Assembly (NCBI RefSeq): GCF_945901735.1
Contig: NZ_CAMDLM010000006.1
Location: forward strand, 1 to 64,000
Direction of reading: 5' to 3'
DNA length: 64,000 nt
Origin: Limnohabitans sp. Rim8
GTDB lineage: Bacteria > Pseudomonadota > Gammaproteobacteria > Burkholderiales > Burkholderiaceae_C
The notes below the pieces were generated by a model. That model saw only the letters and a program-made list of their open reading frames with translations. It was not told the DNA's origin and ran no database searches. Within the stretch, counting starts at the first letter, position 1. Each line of letters starts with the position of its first letter. This document shows, piece after piece, positions 8,384-16,578 of this stretch. Made by a program: the position numbers and the translations under genes.

Positions 8384-9379
8384 ATGCCAGAGAATCAACC
8401 AACTCCAAACGCAACATTGCCCTTTCTACTCGGAGATGTGGGCGGAACCCATGCTCGGTTTGCATTGGTGTATGGCAACAAGACCCCGATCTCTCAGGTC
8501 AAGGTACTTTCAACAGGACAGTTTCCAGACTTGGCCACCGCAGTGACTGTTTATCTGCATCAAATTGGCAATCCAAAGGTTGTCAATGCTTGCATTGCCA
8601 TAGCCAACCCCATTCTTGGCGATGTCGTGGAGATGACCAATAACGAATGGCGATTTTCGATTGAAAAAACACGACAGACTTTAGGTCTTGAAAAATTGCT
8701 CATGCTGAACGATTGGGAAGCCATGGCCATGGCCGCACCCGCTTTTGGCACCAACGATTTAGAGCAAATTGGCAAGGGATCACCTGTAGAAAATGCACCC
8801 AAAGGCATGATTGGCCCCGGAACTGGATTAGGTGTGTCGTATTTGGTTCGGTCCCGCCATGGAGATTGGGTTCCGATTGCTGGTGAAGGCGGACATGTCA
8901 GTCTTTCACCGTCGTGCGAGCGTGAAGCTGACATTTTGAGAACCCTCTGGCAGATGTTCCCTCATGTTTCGGCTGAGCGAGTGATTTCTGGCATGGGTTT
9001 AGAGAATTTGTATCAGGCCATTTGTATTCTCAACGGAACAGCAGCTGAACCCTTGGATGCGGTGAAGGTGAGTCAGCGTGGAATGGCCGCCACTGACCCA
9101 GCATGTGAGGAGGCCTTGGGCCGGCTATGCCGCTTCCTTGGGAATACAGCTGGCAATTTGGCTTTGACTTTGGGCGCCAGGGGAGGCATTTACATCGGTG
9201 GTGGCGTCATCGGTCAATTGGGTGAGTACTTTGCACAATCGGGTTTCCGGGCTGCCTTTGAAGCGAAAGGCCGTTTTCAAAAATACATGATGGAGATCCC
9301 AACTTATGTCATTCGCAAAGAACAACCGGCATTGGTTGGCTGTGCCATGGCATTGGGTGTAAGACCCATGAATCCTTAA
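8384..9379 (+). CDS. glk: Glucokinase (Glk family)
   Basis: This 331-residue protein phosphorylates glucose with ATP in the cytoplasm. It is the non-ROK glucokinase family (PF02685): the phosphate-binding motif LLGDVGGTHARFAL lies at about 13-26, the catalytic Asp region LNDWEAMAMA near 106, GPGTGLGVSYLV near 146, and GEGGHVSLSP near 167. The start is 12 bp after the lacI stop, so the two genes are probably co-transcribed. It would channel glucose from GH81/GH16 hydrolysis into glycolysis. Its DNA is less GC-rich than most of the window. Confidence 0.92.
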   Translation: MPENQPTPNATLPFLLGDVGGTHARFALVYGNKTPISQVKVLSTGQFPDLATAVTVYLHQIGNPKVVNACIAIANPILGDVVEMTNNEWRFSIEKTRQTLGLEKLLMLNDWEAMAMAAPAFGTNDLEQIGKGSPVENAPKGMIGPGTGLGVSYLVRSRHGDWVPIAGEGGHVSLSPSCEREADILRTLWQMFPHVSAERVISGMGLENLYQAICILNGTAAEPLDAVKVSQRGMAATDPACEEALGRLCRFLGNTAGNLALTLGARGGIYIGGGVIGQLGEYFAQSGFRAAFEAKGRFQKYMMEIPTYVIRKEQPALVGCAMALGVRPMNP

Positions 9380-9399
9380 TTTGTCTCCCTTGCGGCTTA

Positions 9400-9462
9400 G
9401 CCCGGGGTGACAAAAATAGAACTCGCCTGGGGTGACAGACAAAGGCGTCGCCCGGGTTGTGA
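9400..9462. repeat. Degenerate copies of intergenic repeat family A
   Basis: Two near-identical stretches, CCCGGGGTGACAAA and CCTGGGGTGACAGA, lie about 27 bp apart with another GCCCGGG between them and the cupin gene. They look like half-elements of the palindromic repeat seen more completely at 15738-15795 and 49574-49671. Confidence 0.5.
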
Positions 9463-9534
9463 TTCAAGGGTCACTTGGCCTTAGGATGGACATGATTTTT
9501 CAAATCAATTCAGCCAAGTTCACAGGAGATACCC

Positions 9535-9924
9535 ATGACAACGCAAGGTTTTGTGGTGACGCACGCCAAAGATGCGCAGTTCGAGCGCGGTCTGCGCTCG
9601 TTTTTTGAGTACCGTGATTTGGGGCTGCAACAGGCCACGCAAGGGCGTGTCACGGCCAGTGTGATCCGCGCTGCCGGGGGGCATGAATTCTCCAGCCAGC
9701 CGCATTTGCATGTCACCGAGTTTCAGCTGGTCTATGTGCTCAAGGGCTGGATTGAGTTTGAATACGAAGGGCAGGGTGCGGTGCGGCTAGAGGCCGGCTC
9801 GTGCGTGCACCAACCGCCGGGCATTCGCCACCGCGAACTGGGGCACAGCGAGGATCTGGAACTGCTCGAAGTGGTGCTGCCCGCAGACTTCAAGACCGAG
9901 ACGGTCGACAGCGTCAACCCCTGA
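9535..9924 (+). CDS. Small cupin-domain protein
   Basis: This 129-residue single-domain cupin has the two conserved motifs: a region with H-x-H and E (PHLHVTEFQLVYVLKGWIEF near 58-77) and a second one (LEAGSCVHQPPGIRHREL near 87-104), enough for one metal site. A strong ribosome site (AGGAGAT) precedes the ATG. It sits 13 bp upstream of the SbmA-like transporter gene and is probably co-transcribed. No substrate can be assigned; such stand-alone cupins may be isomerases, dioxygenases or sensors. Confidence 0.8.
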   Translation: MTTQGFVVTHAKDAQFERGLRSFFEYRDLGLQQATQGRVTASVIRAAGGHEFSSQPHLHVTEFQLVYVLKGWIEFEYEGQGAVRLEAGSCVHQPPGIRHRELGHSEDLELLEVVLPADFKTETVDSVNP

Positions 9925-9937
9925 ATCAGAAGAGCCC

Positions 9938-10894
9938 ATGTTCCGCAGTTTTTTTCTCTCTCGCCGCTGGGCCTTGTGGGCCTGGGGCGGTTTGTTCGTT
10001 CTGGTGGCTTTGGTGTTCATCACGGTGCAGCAGACCGTCAAGCTGAACGCTTGGTACGGCGAGTTTTATGACCTCTTGCAAAAGCCTGAACAAGCCGGCG
10101 GGCTGGAGAAGTTCTGGGGTTTCATGTGGCAGTTTGCGTGGATTGCGTTCCCGTTCATGTTGCTGCGCAGCCTGGAGACGTATCTGGCTTCTCACTTCGC
10201 CTTTCGCTGGCGACAGGCCTTGACCGAGGAATACCTGCCGCGCTGGCAGGGCACCGATGCCAGCGTCGAAGGCGCCTCGCAGCGCATTCAGGAAGACTGC
10301 ATGCGCTTTGCCCGCCAGACCGAAAACCTGGGCCTGGGTTTGGTCCGGGCGATGCTCACTTTGCTGTCGTTCATTCCGATTTTGTGGGCTCTGTCCACGG
10401 GCATGGCCATTGTCTGGTTGCAGTTTGAGGGCTCGTTGTTTTGGGTGGCGCTGGCCACGGCGCTGGGCGGCACCGTCATTTCGTGGTTTGTGGGCATACG
10501 CCTGCCGGGGCTGGAGTACAACAACCAGCGCACCGAGGCGGCACTGCGCAAGGACCTGGTGTTTGCCGAGGACGAGCGCAGCCGCATGCATTTGCCTACG
10601 GTGCTCGAGTTGTTCACGGGGGTACGGCTGAACAATTTCCGGCTGTTCAACCACTACGCCTACTTTCATCTGTGGAGCAATTTTTACGGCCAGATGATGG
10701 TGATCTTTCCGTTCCTCTTGATGGGACCATCGCTGTTCGCTGGCTTGATCACCTTGGGCGTGATCCAACAGGTGAGCAATGCCTTTGGCAAGGTCAACGA
10801 CGCGTTTTCGTACCTGATCGAGCGCTGGACCGACATCACCGAGTTGCGCTCGATCTACAAGCGCTTGTCGGAGTTCGAAAAGGCGCTGACCTGA
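9938..10894 (+). CDS. SbmA/BacA-like membrane transporter, short form
   Basis: This 318-residue inner-membrane protein matches SbmA/BacA peptide importers over its whole length: NAWYGEFYDLL near 32-42, FRWRQALTEEYLPRW near 88, IQEDCMRFARQTENLG near 112, LPGLEYNNQR, and FGKVNDAFSYLIERWT near the C-terminus. E. coli SbmA has about 406 residues; here roughly the first 75-90, which carry extra membrane helices, are absent and the protein starts just before a transmembrane segment. SbmA proteins take up peptides, microcins or thiazole-containing compounds using the proton gradient. The substrate here is unknown. Confidence 0.85.
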   Translation: MFRSFFLSRRWALWAWGGLFVLVALVFITVQQTVKLNAWYGEFYDLLQKPEQAGGLEKFWGFMWQFAWIAFPFMLLRSLETYLASHFAFRWRQALTEEYLPRWQGTDASVEGASQRIQEDCMRFARQTENLGLGLVRAMLTLLSFIPILWALSTGMAIVWLQFEGSLFWVALATALGGTVISWFVGIRLPGLEYNNQRTEAALRKDLVFAEDERSRMHLPTVLELFTGVRLNNFRLFNHYAYFHLWSNFYGQMMVIFPFLLMGPSLFAGLITLGVIQQVSNAFGKVNDAFSYLIERWTDITELRSIYKRLSEFEKALT

Positions 10895-10915
10895 GGTATT
10901 GACCGGCGTGGTCGC

Positions 10916-12601
10916 TCAGATGGCGGCTGCGGCGATGTCGGATGGGAGCGGGTCCAGCGCTTTGAGTGCCTGCAGGGCTTCGGTGTCGGTGCGGTAGAGC
11001 TTGAGGTGCTGCCCTTCGGCCAACTCACCGGCCCTGCGCAAGGTGGTCTCCACCGGCAGCTTCATCCCACTGATGTGCAAGCTGATGCCCCGGCTGGCCA
11101 ACTGACGGTGCAACTGGCCGAAGGTTTCAACACCCGTCACGTCGATCCTGTTGATGGGCTGGGCAAACAGGCACACATGTTTCACATCGGGGTGCTGGGC
11201 CAGGTGGTCGGTGATGGCGCGGTCAAAGTCGCTGGCGGCGGCAAAGTCCAGTTCCGCGTCCAAGCGCATCGCATACAAGTGCGGTGCCAGCGGGGGCAAC
11301 TTCCAAAGATGGCGGTCGCGCAGGCTGCCGTCGGGGTGCAGGCCTACTTCAATGATGCGCGGGTGCAGGCGGGTGTGCAAAAAGTGGCTCAGGCCCACCA
11401 GCACCCCGGTCATCACCCCCCAGTAAATGCGCGGCGCGGTCAACAAGGTCATGGCAAAGGTGATGCCCGCCGTCATGGTCTCGATGCGGCCCACGCGCCA
11501 AACGGTCAAAAACTGGCGAGGCTGAAACAGGTTTAGCACGGCCACGATCACGGCGGCCGACATGACCGAGCGCGGCACAAATTGCAGCGCCGGCATGAGG
11601 ATCAGCAAAGCCAGCAGCACAAAGCCCACCGAGGCCACCACCGCCCAGCCTGAGCGTGCACCGGCATAGAGCATGAGGGCCGAGCGTGAAAACGAGGTGC
11701 TGGTGGCAAAGCTGCCCGAAAAGGCTGAGGCCAGCTTGGCCAGCCCTTGGCTGAAGAGCTCGGTGCTGTCATCCCAGCGCTTGCCCTCGCGGCGGCATTC
11801 GATGCGGGCACTGGACGCCGTCTCTAAAAAGCTCACTAGCGCGATCACCAAGGCAGGCACCCACAGCTGGTTGAGCCTGTCCAGCCCAGGCCACTCTGGC
11901 CAATAAAAATCCGGCAGACCCGAGGGCAACAAACCCACCACCGCGCCGTGCTCCTGATAATCGGTGGCATAGGCCACGGCCGAGGCCACGCCCATCACGA
12001 TCATGATGCCGGGCCAACGCGGCCTGAAGTGGCGCAGCAGCAGCAAGATGGCTAGACTGCCCAGCCCAAACCACGCCGGCCAGCCGCTCAGCCACACCGG
12101 CCAGTGCTGCACATCCCAGCTCCAGGCTTTGACCCCCAGCAATCCGGGCACTTGCGACGCCATGATGAGCAAAGACGCGGCCTGGGTGAAGCCCATCATC
12201 ACCGGGGCGCTGACCAGATTGATCAACCAGCCGTAGTGGCCCAGCCCCAGCAGCAGCTGAATGGCTCCCGACAGCAGCGACAACCACACCGCCAGAGCCA
12301 CCCATTCTGCAGAGCCAGGCTCTGCCATGCCCGTGAGAGAGGCGCCGATCAGCACGCAAGTGAGCGCTGCCGGGCCCACCGACAAGCGGTTGGCGCTGCC
12401 AAACAGCACGGCCAACAGCGCCGGGATCAAGCAGGTGTAAAGCCCGGTGACCAGCGGCATGCCCGCCAGGCCCGCATAGGCCACGGCTTGGGGAATCATC
12501 ACCAGCGCCACCGTCAAACCCGCCAACACTTCGGTGCGGGCCAGAGGCGCGGTCAACCGCGGCCATTGGCGGAATGTCAAAAATCGTTGCATATCAGGCA
12601 T
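10916..12601 (-). CDS. SulP-family anion permease with STAS domain
   Basis: This 561-residue inner-membrane protein has multiple transmembrane helices in its first 400 residues, starting with the SulP signature region (AGLTVALVMIPQAVAYAGLAG at about 28-48). A cytoplasmic STAS domain lies at roughly 440-545 (DVTGVETFGQLHRQL near 490). SulP proteins carry sulfate, bicarbonate or other anions. It is downstream of, and on the same strand as, the sulfatase and Bug genes with only 24 bp between, so export or recycling of released sulfate is possible (inference). Start ATG 12601 or 12592 are both reasonable. Confidence 0.88.
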   Translation of the reverse strand: MPDMQRFLTFRQWPRLTAPLARTEVLAGLTVALVMIPQAVAYAGLAGMPLVTGLYTCLIPALLAVLFGSANRLSVGPAALTCVLIGASLTGMAEPGSAEWVALAVWLSLLSGAIQLLLGLGHYGWLINLVSAPVMMGFTQAASLLIMASQVPGLLGVKAWSWDVQHWPVWLSGWPAWFGLGSLAILLLLRHFRPRWPGIMIVMGVASAVAYATDYQEHGAVVGLLPSGLPDFYWPEWPGLDRLNQLWVPALVIALVSFLETASSARIECRREGKRWDDSTELFSQGLAKLASAFSGSFATSTSFSRSALMLYAGARSGWAVVASVGFVLLALLILMPALQFVPRSVMSAAVIVAVLNLFQPRQFLTVWRVGRIETMTAGITFAMTLLTAPRIYWGVMTGVLVGLSHFLHTRLHPRIIEVGLHPDGSLRDRHLWKLPPLAPHLYAMRLDAELDFAAASDFDRAITDHLAQHPDVKHVCLFAQPINRIDVTGVETFGQLHRQLASRGISLHISGMKLPVETTLRRAGELAEGQHLKLYRTDTEALQALKALDPLPSDIAAAAI

Positions 12602-12625
12602 GCCCGATCTTAGCCGCCAGGGCCA

Positions 12626-13966
12626 TCAGCGCTGCGGCATGTCCTTGACCGAGTAGCCCAGGCTCACGGTGGCATCTTCTGGGATGGCGGGCACGGTGGC
12701 GTCCCAGGCTTCCCAGGCGGCGCGCATGGTTTGCAAGCGCTCGGGCTGGCGTCCGCCTAGGTTGGCGCGTTCGCGTTCGTCGGCGGGGATGTTGAACAGG
12801 TAGTCGTTGCCGTCCACCCGCAGGTATTTGTAGTCGCCCATGCGCAAAGCGCGCTGGCCCCGGTGGTTCATGCGCCAATAAAGCGGCCGCTCAAATTGGT
12901 GCTGGTCATCGCGCAGCACGGGCGCCATCGACACGCCGTCAAATGGGTGCGTGGCATCGGCTTGAGCACCTGCCAGTTCGACCATCGTGGCCGACCAGTC
13001 CATGGTCATGCATTGCTGGGTGGAGGTGCCGCCCGGCGCGATGACGGCGGGCCAGTGCGCGATCCACGGTACGCGGATGCCGCCTTCGGTCAGGTCCATC
13101 TTGCCGCCCACCAGCGGCCAGTTGTCACTGAAACGCTCGCCGCCGTTGTCGCTGGTGAAGACGATCAGGGTGTTGTCGAGTTGCTCGGTTTTTTTCAGTG
13201 CCTCCACCACCCAACCAATGCCTTCGTCCATGTGGTGGATCATGCGGTGGTAGGTGTGGATGTTGCCGCCATGCAGGTGAAAGATGTTGTCTTTCACTTC
13301 AGCCGCCAGCGCATGGTCTTCGCGTGTTTCCCAGGGCCAATGCGGCGCGGTGTAGTGCAGGCTCAAGAAAAAAGGTGTGCCTTCTGATGCGCCGGGTGCC
13401 ATGCGCTCGACGCAGTCAACCGCCCGCTTGGAGATCATGTCGGTCAGGTAGCCGTCTTCGGGTGTTTCGTCTTCGCCGGTGAAGAGGTCATGCGCACCGT
13501 TGGAGGCGCAATGCGTGAAGTAGTCCACCCCGCCCGACATGGGGCCAAAGAATTCTTCATAGCCCGATTTCAGCGGGCTGAAGTGCGGTGGGTAGCCCAG
13601 GTGCCATTTGCCGATCAAGGCGGTGCGGTAACCGCTGGCTTTGAGCAGGGACGGCAACGTGGGGTGTTCGGGCGGCAAGCCCAACACGGCGCTGCCCCGG
13701 CTGCGGCTGTTGATGGGCTCGTCGGCACCGCCGCGCAGGCGGTACTGGTAGCGCGCCGTCATGAGCGCAAAGCGGGTGGGCGAGCACACGGGTGAATTGG
13801 CATAACCCTGTGTGAACTTCAGGCCGCCCGCAGCCAACTGGTCGAGCACGGGCGAGACCTTGCCGAATTGCGCGTCACGCCCCCCGTAGCAGCCCAGGTC
13901 GGCAAAGCCGAGGTCGTCAGCGACGATGAAGATGATGTTGGGACGCGCTGAGGTGGTGTGTGTCAT
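12626..13966 (-). CDS. Type I sulfatase (arylsulfatase family)
   Basis: This 446-residue enzyme has the cysteine-type formylglycine motif C-S-P-T-R at 61-65 and the metal-binding start PNIIFIVADDLG at about 9-20. The second region, with VFTSDNGGE, supplies further metal ligands. It hydrolyses a sulfate ester or related bond; the substrate is not predictable. There is no clear signal peptide from ATG 13966, so it may be cytoplasmic, or the start may be further upstream inside the preceding gene (an alternative is 14074). ATG 13966 lies 4 nt after the Bug gene stop, so the pair is coupled. The formylglycine-generating enzyme is not in the window. Confidence 0.88.
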   Translation of the reverse strand: MTHTTSARPNIIFIVADDLGFADLGCYGGRDAQFGKVSPVLDQLAAGGLKFTQGYANSPVCSPTRFALMTARYQYRLRGGADEPINSRSRGSAVLGLPPEHPTLPSLLKASGYRTALIGKWHLGYPPHFSPLKSGYEEFFGPMSGGVDYFTHCASNGAHDLFTGEDETPEDGYLTDMISKRAVDCVERMAPGASEGTPFFLSLHYTAPHWPWETREDHALAAEVKDNIFHLHGGNIHTYHRMIHHMDEGIGWVVEALKKTEQLDNTLIVFTSDNGGERFSDNWPLVGGKMDLTEGGIRVPWIAHWPAVIAPGGTSTQQCMTMDWSATMVELAGAQADATHPFDGVSMAPVLRDDQHQFERPLYWRMNHRGQRALRMGDYKYLRVDGNDYLFNIPADERERANLGGRQPERLQTMRAAWEAWDATVPAIPEDATVSLGYSVKDMPQR

Positions 13967-13970
13967 GCGT

Positions 13971-14969
13971 TCAGTCCAGTTGCACGCCCGTGGCTTTGAT
14001 GGGTTTTTCCCAACGGTTGAGGTCGGCTTTCTGCGCGGCGGCCAGATCGACAGAGTTCGAGCCAATCGGTTCAAGGCCCAGTTTGATCATTTTGTCTTTC
14101 ATGGCCGGGTCGCGGGCGATCTTTATCATGGCTTTTTCGAGGCGCGTGAGGACATCGCCTTTCAGGCCAGCGGGGCCGTACATGGCGAACCAGGCCGTGG
14201 CTTCCATGTTGATGCCCGACTCTTTGAGGGTGGGTACTTCGGGCACTTGCGAATCTCGCTGGCCGCCGGTGACGGCAATGATGCGCACTTTGCCTGCGCG
14301 GTGCATTTCGGCGGTTTCGGACACCACGTCAAACTTGTAGCCGATGTGGCCGCCCAGCAGCGCCGCGTTGGCCGGTGCACCGCCTTGGAAGGGGATGTGG
14401 TTCAGGTTGATGCCCGCTGACTGCTCCAGCAAGACCCCCATGAAGTGCGGCAAGGTGCCTGCACCGGGTGTGCCGTAGCTGGCAGAAGCCGGGTCGGTCT
14501 TGGCTTTGGACACCATCTCGGCCACGGTTTTTGCGTTGCTGGCGGGGCCAGAGACCACACCAAACTGGAAGCGTGCGATTTGCGAGACGGGCGTGAAGTC
14601 TTTCACCGCGTCGTAGTCGAGCTTTTTGTAGACGTGTGGAAACAGCACCATGGGGCCGCTGGGCAACACAATCACGGTTTGGCCATCGGGCTTGGCGGCT
14701 TTGACCAGGTTCAGGGCAATGCGTCCGCCAGCGCCAGGTTTGTTGTCCACCACGATGGTGCCAAAGTCATCGCGCAGCGCATCGGCCACCATGCGGGCCA
14801 ATACGTCGGCCGAGCCGCCAGGTGGAAAGCCCACCAGGATTTTCAGCGGTGGTTTTTCTTGCGCCTGCAGGCTGGGCGAGAGAGCCGCCAAAGACAGGGC
14901 CAACAGGCCCAAACTGCGGCGGCTGAAGGTGCCAATGCGCTGGCGGAGAAGGGGCGAAAAGGGTTTCAT
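13971..14969 (-). CDS. Bug-type periplasmic solute receptor (TTT family)
   Basis: This 332-residue protein has a signal peptide ending near SLQAQ (residue 37) and the Bug family hallmarks: a PLKILVGFPPGGSADVLARM start near 41-60, VDNKPGAGGRIALN near 75-88, and the C-terminal LGLEPIGSN region. Bug proteins bind mostly carboxylated solutes for tripartite tricarboxylate transporters. No TctA or TctB membrane gene is nearby, as is usual for orphan Bug genes in Burkholderiales. Its tight link to the sulfatase suggests that the ligand may be the sulfated compound or its product (inference). Confidence 0.9.
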   Translation of the reverse strand: MKPFSPLLRQRIGTFSRRSLGLLALSLAALSPSLQAQEKPPLKILVGFPPGGSADVLARMVADALRDDFGTIVVDNKPGAGGRIALNLVKAAKPDGQTVIVLPSGPMVLFPHVYKKLDYDAVKDFTPVSQIARFQFGVVSGPASNAKTVAEMVSKAKTDPASASYGTPGAGTLPHFMGVLLEQSAGINLNHIPFQGGAPANAALLGGHIGYKFDVVSETAEMHRAGKVRIIAVTGGQRDSQVPEVPTLKESGINMEATAWFAMYGPAGLKGDVLTRLEKAMIKIARDPAMKDKMIKLGLEPIGSNSVDLAAAQKADLNRWEKPIKATGVQLD

Positions 14970-15085
14970 GTAGGCATCCGTGGGTGTTGGGCGTCAAGTG
15001 CACTGGCTTCAAAAAGCTGTGCAAATAGGAGTGTAGTGGCTTGACCGACAATGGCCGATATCCACCATTCACCCGGAAAACCCTG

Positions 15086-15703
15086 ATGCCGCCGTCTCTT
15101 TCTCGACCAGAGGCTTCGATTGAAAACCTGTTGATGCACCGTCGGGGCTGTTGGTCGCGCGTGCTGGGACCCAGCTTGAGGGCTTGTTTGGTTGGGGCAC
15201 TGGTGCAGTGTTGGCTGGGGGGCGCTTTTGCTGCAGGGGACAAGGCCATGAGTCAGGTGCAAGCCAGAGCCGAGGTCTGGTCTGGATGGGTGAGCTGGGT
15301 GATGGACGGTGACACCGTCGAGGTGGTGCGCGAGGGGCAGCGTGAACCGGTCAAGCTGCGCATTGAAGGCATCGACGCGCCCGAGTCTTGTCAGCCCGGC
15401 GGGCGCGAGGCGCGTGAGGCCATGATGGTCTTGGCCCTGCGCAAGCCGGTTCAAGTGAGCGATCGTGGTCAGGATTCGTATGGTCGGCAGATTGGGCGTT
15501 TGTCGGTTGAAGGCGTGGATTTGGGCGCCGAGATGGTGCGCTCAGGTCAGGCATGGGCCTACAGTTTTCGCACCGGCAAAGGCCCTTATGCCTCCTTGCA
15601 GCGCCAGGCAGAGAAACAAAAAAAAGGCATTTTTGCGGCGCAGGAAGCCGCCATGTCGCCCGCCTTGTTCAGAAAATTTCATGGCAACTGCCATGGCAAT
15701 TGA
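15086..15703 (+). CDS. Thermonuclease-family (SNase-like) secreted nuclease
   Basis: This protein of about 205 residues has a hydrophobic signal segment ending near FAAGDKA and one SNase domain. The catalytic residues line up with staphylococcal nuclease: D in VMDGDTVEV, R in LRIEGIDAPE, the D and E of IDAPE, and R in SYGRQIG. It would cut DNA or RNA outside the cytoplasm. The start is uncertain: TTG 15041, ATG 15086 and ATG 15134 are in frame. 15134 gives the most compact signal peptide. A family A repeat follows 34 bp after the stop. Confidence 0.85.
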   Translation: MPPSLSRPEASIENLLMHRRGCWSRVLGPSLRACLVGALVQCWLGGAFAAGDKAMSQVQARAEVWSGWVSWVMDGDTVEVVREGQREPVKLRIEGIDAPESCQPGGREAREAMMVLALRKPVQVSDRGQDSYGRQIGRLSVEGVDLGAEMVRSGQAWAYSFRTGKGPYASLQRQAEKQKKGIFAAQEAAMSPALFRKFHGNCHGN

Positions 15704-15737
15704 GCGCATTCAAGAGTGCTTCAATATGGCGAAAGAG

Positions 15738-15795
15738 TGGACCTCGGGGCTCGGGGTGACCTGCATGGGTCATCCTGGGCTTGACCCGGGATCCA
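15738..15795. repeat. Palindromic intergenic repeat, family A
   Basis: The arms TGGACCTCGGGGCTCGGGG and CTGGGCTTGACCCGGGATCCA form an imperfect inverted repeat bounded by TGACC/GGTCA. Sequences of this kind (TGGATCCCGGGTCAAG...) are widespread in proteobacterial intergenic DNA. The right arm codes for the last nine residues of the gene at 15770 on the minus strand. Confidence 0.7.
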
Positions 15796-16552
15796 TGTCT
15801 TCTCGGTGCGCCGCACACACCGGACAAGCCGGATTGCGTTGCATTCGGATGTCGGTCCATGAGAGCTCGCGCCCATCTAGCATGAGCAGGCGTCCTGCCA
15901 TGTGGCTGCCCATGCCGCTCAAAATCTTGAGCGCTTCTGCCGCTTGCACCGTACCGATGATGCCCACCAGCGGTGCGAACACACCCATGGTGGCGCAGCG
16001 GGTTTCTTCGGGCAATTGGGCGGGCGGGAAGATGCAGGCATAACAGGGCGCATCGGGCTGTGTGCTGTCAAACACCGAGACTTGTCCGTCCATGCGGATG
16101 GCCGCGCCCGACACCAGGGGTTTGCGGTGCACCACACAGGCCAGGTTCACAGCCTGGCGGGTTTCAAAGTTGTCGCTGCAGTCCAGCACCACATCGGCTT
16201 GGGCCACCAGGGTGTCCAGCAAGGCCGCATCGGCACGTTGGGTGATGGCGGTGACCACCACGTCGGGGTTGATTTGCGCAATCGCCGTGCGCACCGAATC
16301 GGCTTTGAATTGGCCTACCCGGTCCAGCGTGTGGGCAATTTGGCGCTGCAAGTTGGTGGCGTCAACGTGGTCGTGATCGACCACGGTGATGTGACCTGCA
16401 CCTGCACTGCCCAGGTACAGGCTAACCGGTGAGCCCAGGCCGCCTGCGCCAATGATCAGTGCGTGTGAAGCCAGCAGTTTTTCCTGCCCGTCGATGCCCA
16501 GTTCGTTGAGCAGGATGTGCCGCGAATAGCGCAGCAGTTGCGTGTCATCCAT
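15770..16552 (-). CDS. moeB: HesA/MoeB/ThiF-family adenylyltransferase
   Basis: This 260-residue E1-like enzyme activates the C-terminal Gly-Gly of a sulfur-carrier protein (MoaD or ThiS) by adenylation. It has the nucleotide motif IIGAGGLGSPV near 33-43, catalytic-Asp DCSDNFETR near 128-136, and two zinc CxxC pairs (CYAC near 169-172 and CPVC near 244-247). MoeB and ThiF cannot be separated safely by eye; I use moeB because no thi gene is adjacent. The last nine residues (MDPGSSPG plus the Asp before them) come from the palindromic repeat at 15738-15795 rather than from conserved enzyme sequence. Confidence 0.85.
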   Translation of the reverse strand: MDDTQLLRYSRHILLNELGIDGQEKLLASHALIIGAGGLGSPVSLYLGSAGAGHITVVDHDHVDATNLQRQIAHTLDRVGQFKADSVRTAIAQINPDVVVTAITQRADAALLDTLVAQADVVLDCSDNFETRQAVNLACVVHRKPLVSGAAIRMDGQVSVFDSTQPDAPCYACIFPPAQLPEETRCATMGVFAPLVGIIGTVQAAEALKILSGMGSHMAGRLLMLDGRELSWTDIRMQRNPACPVCAAHREDMDPGSSPG

Positions 16553-16578
16553 GGGCGGCGTCCGTCAGTGGCTGGCGA

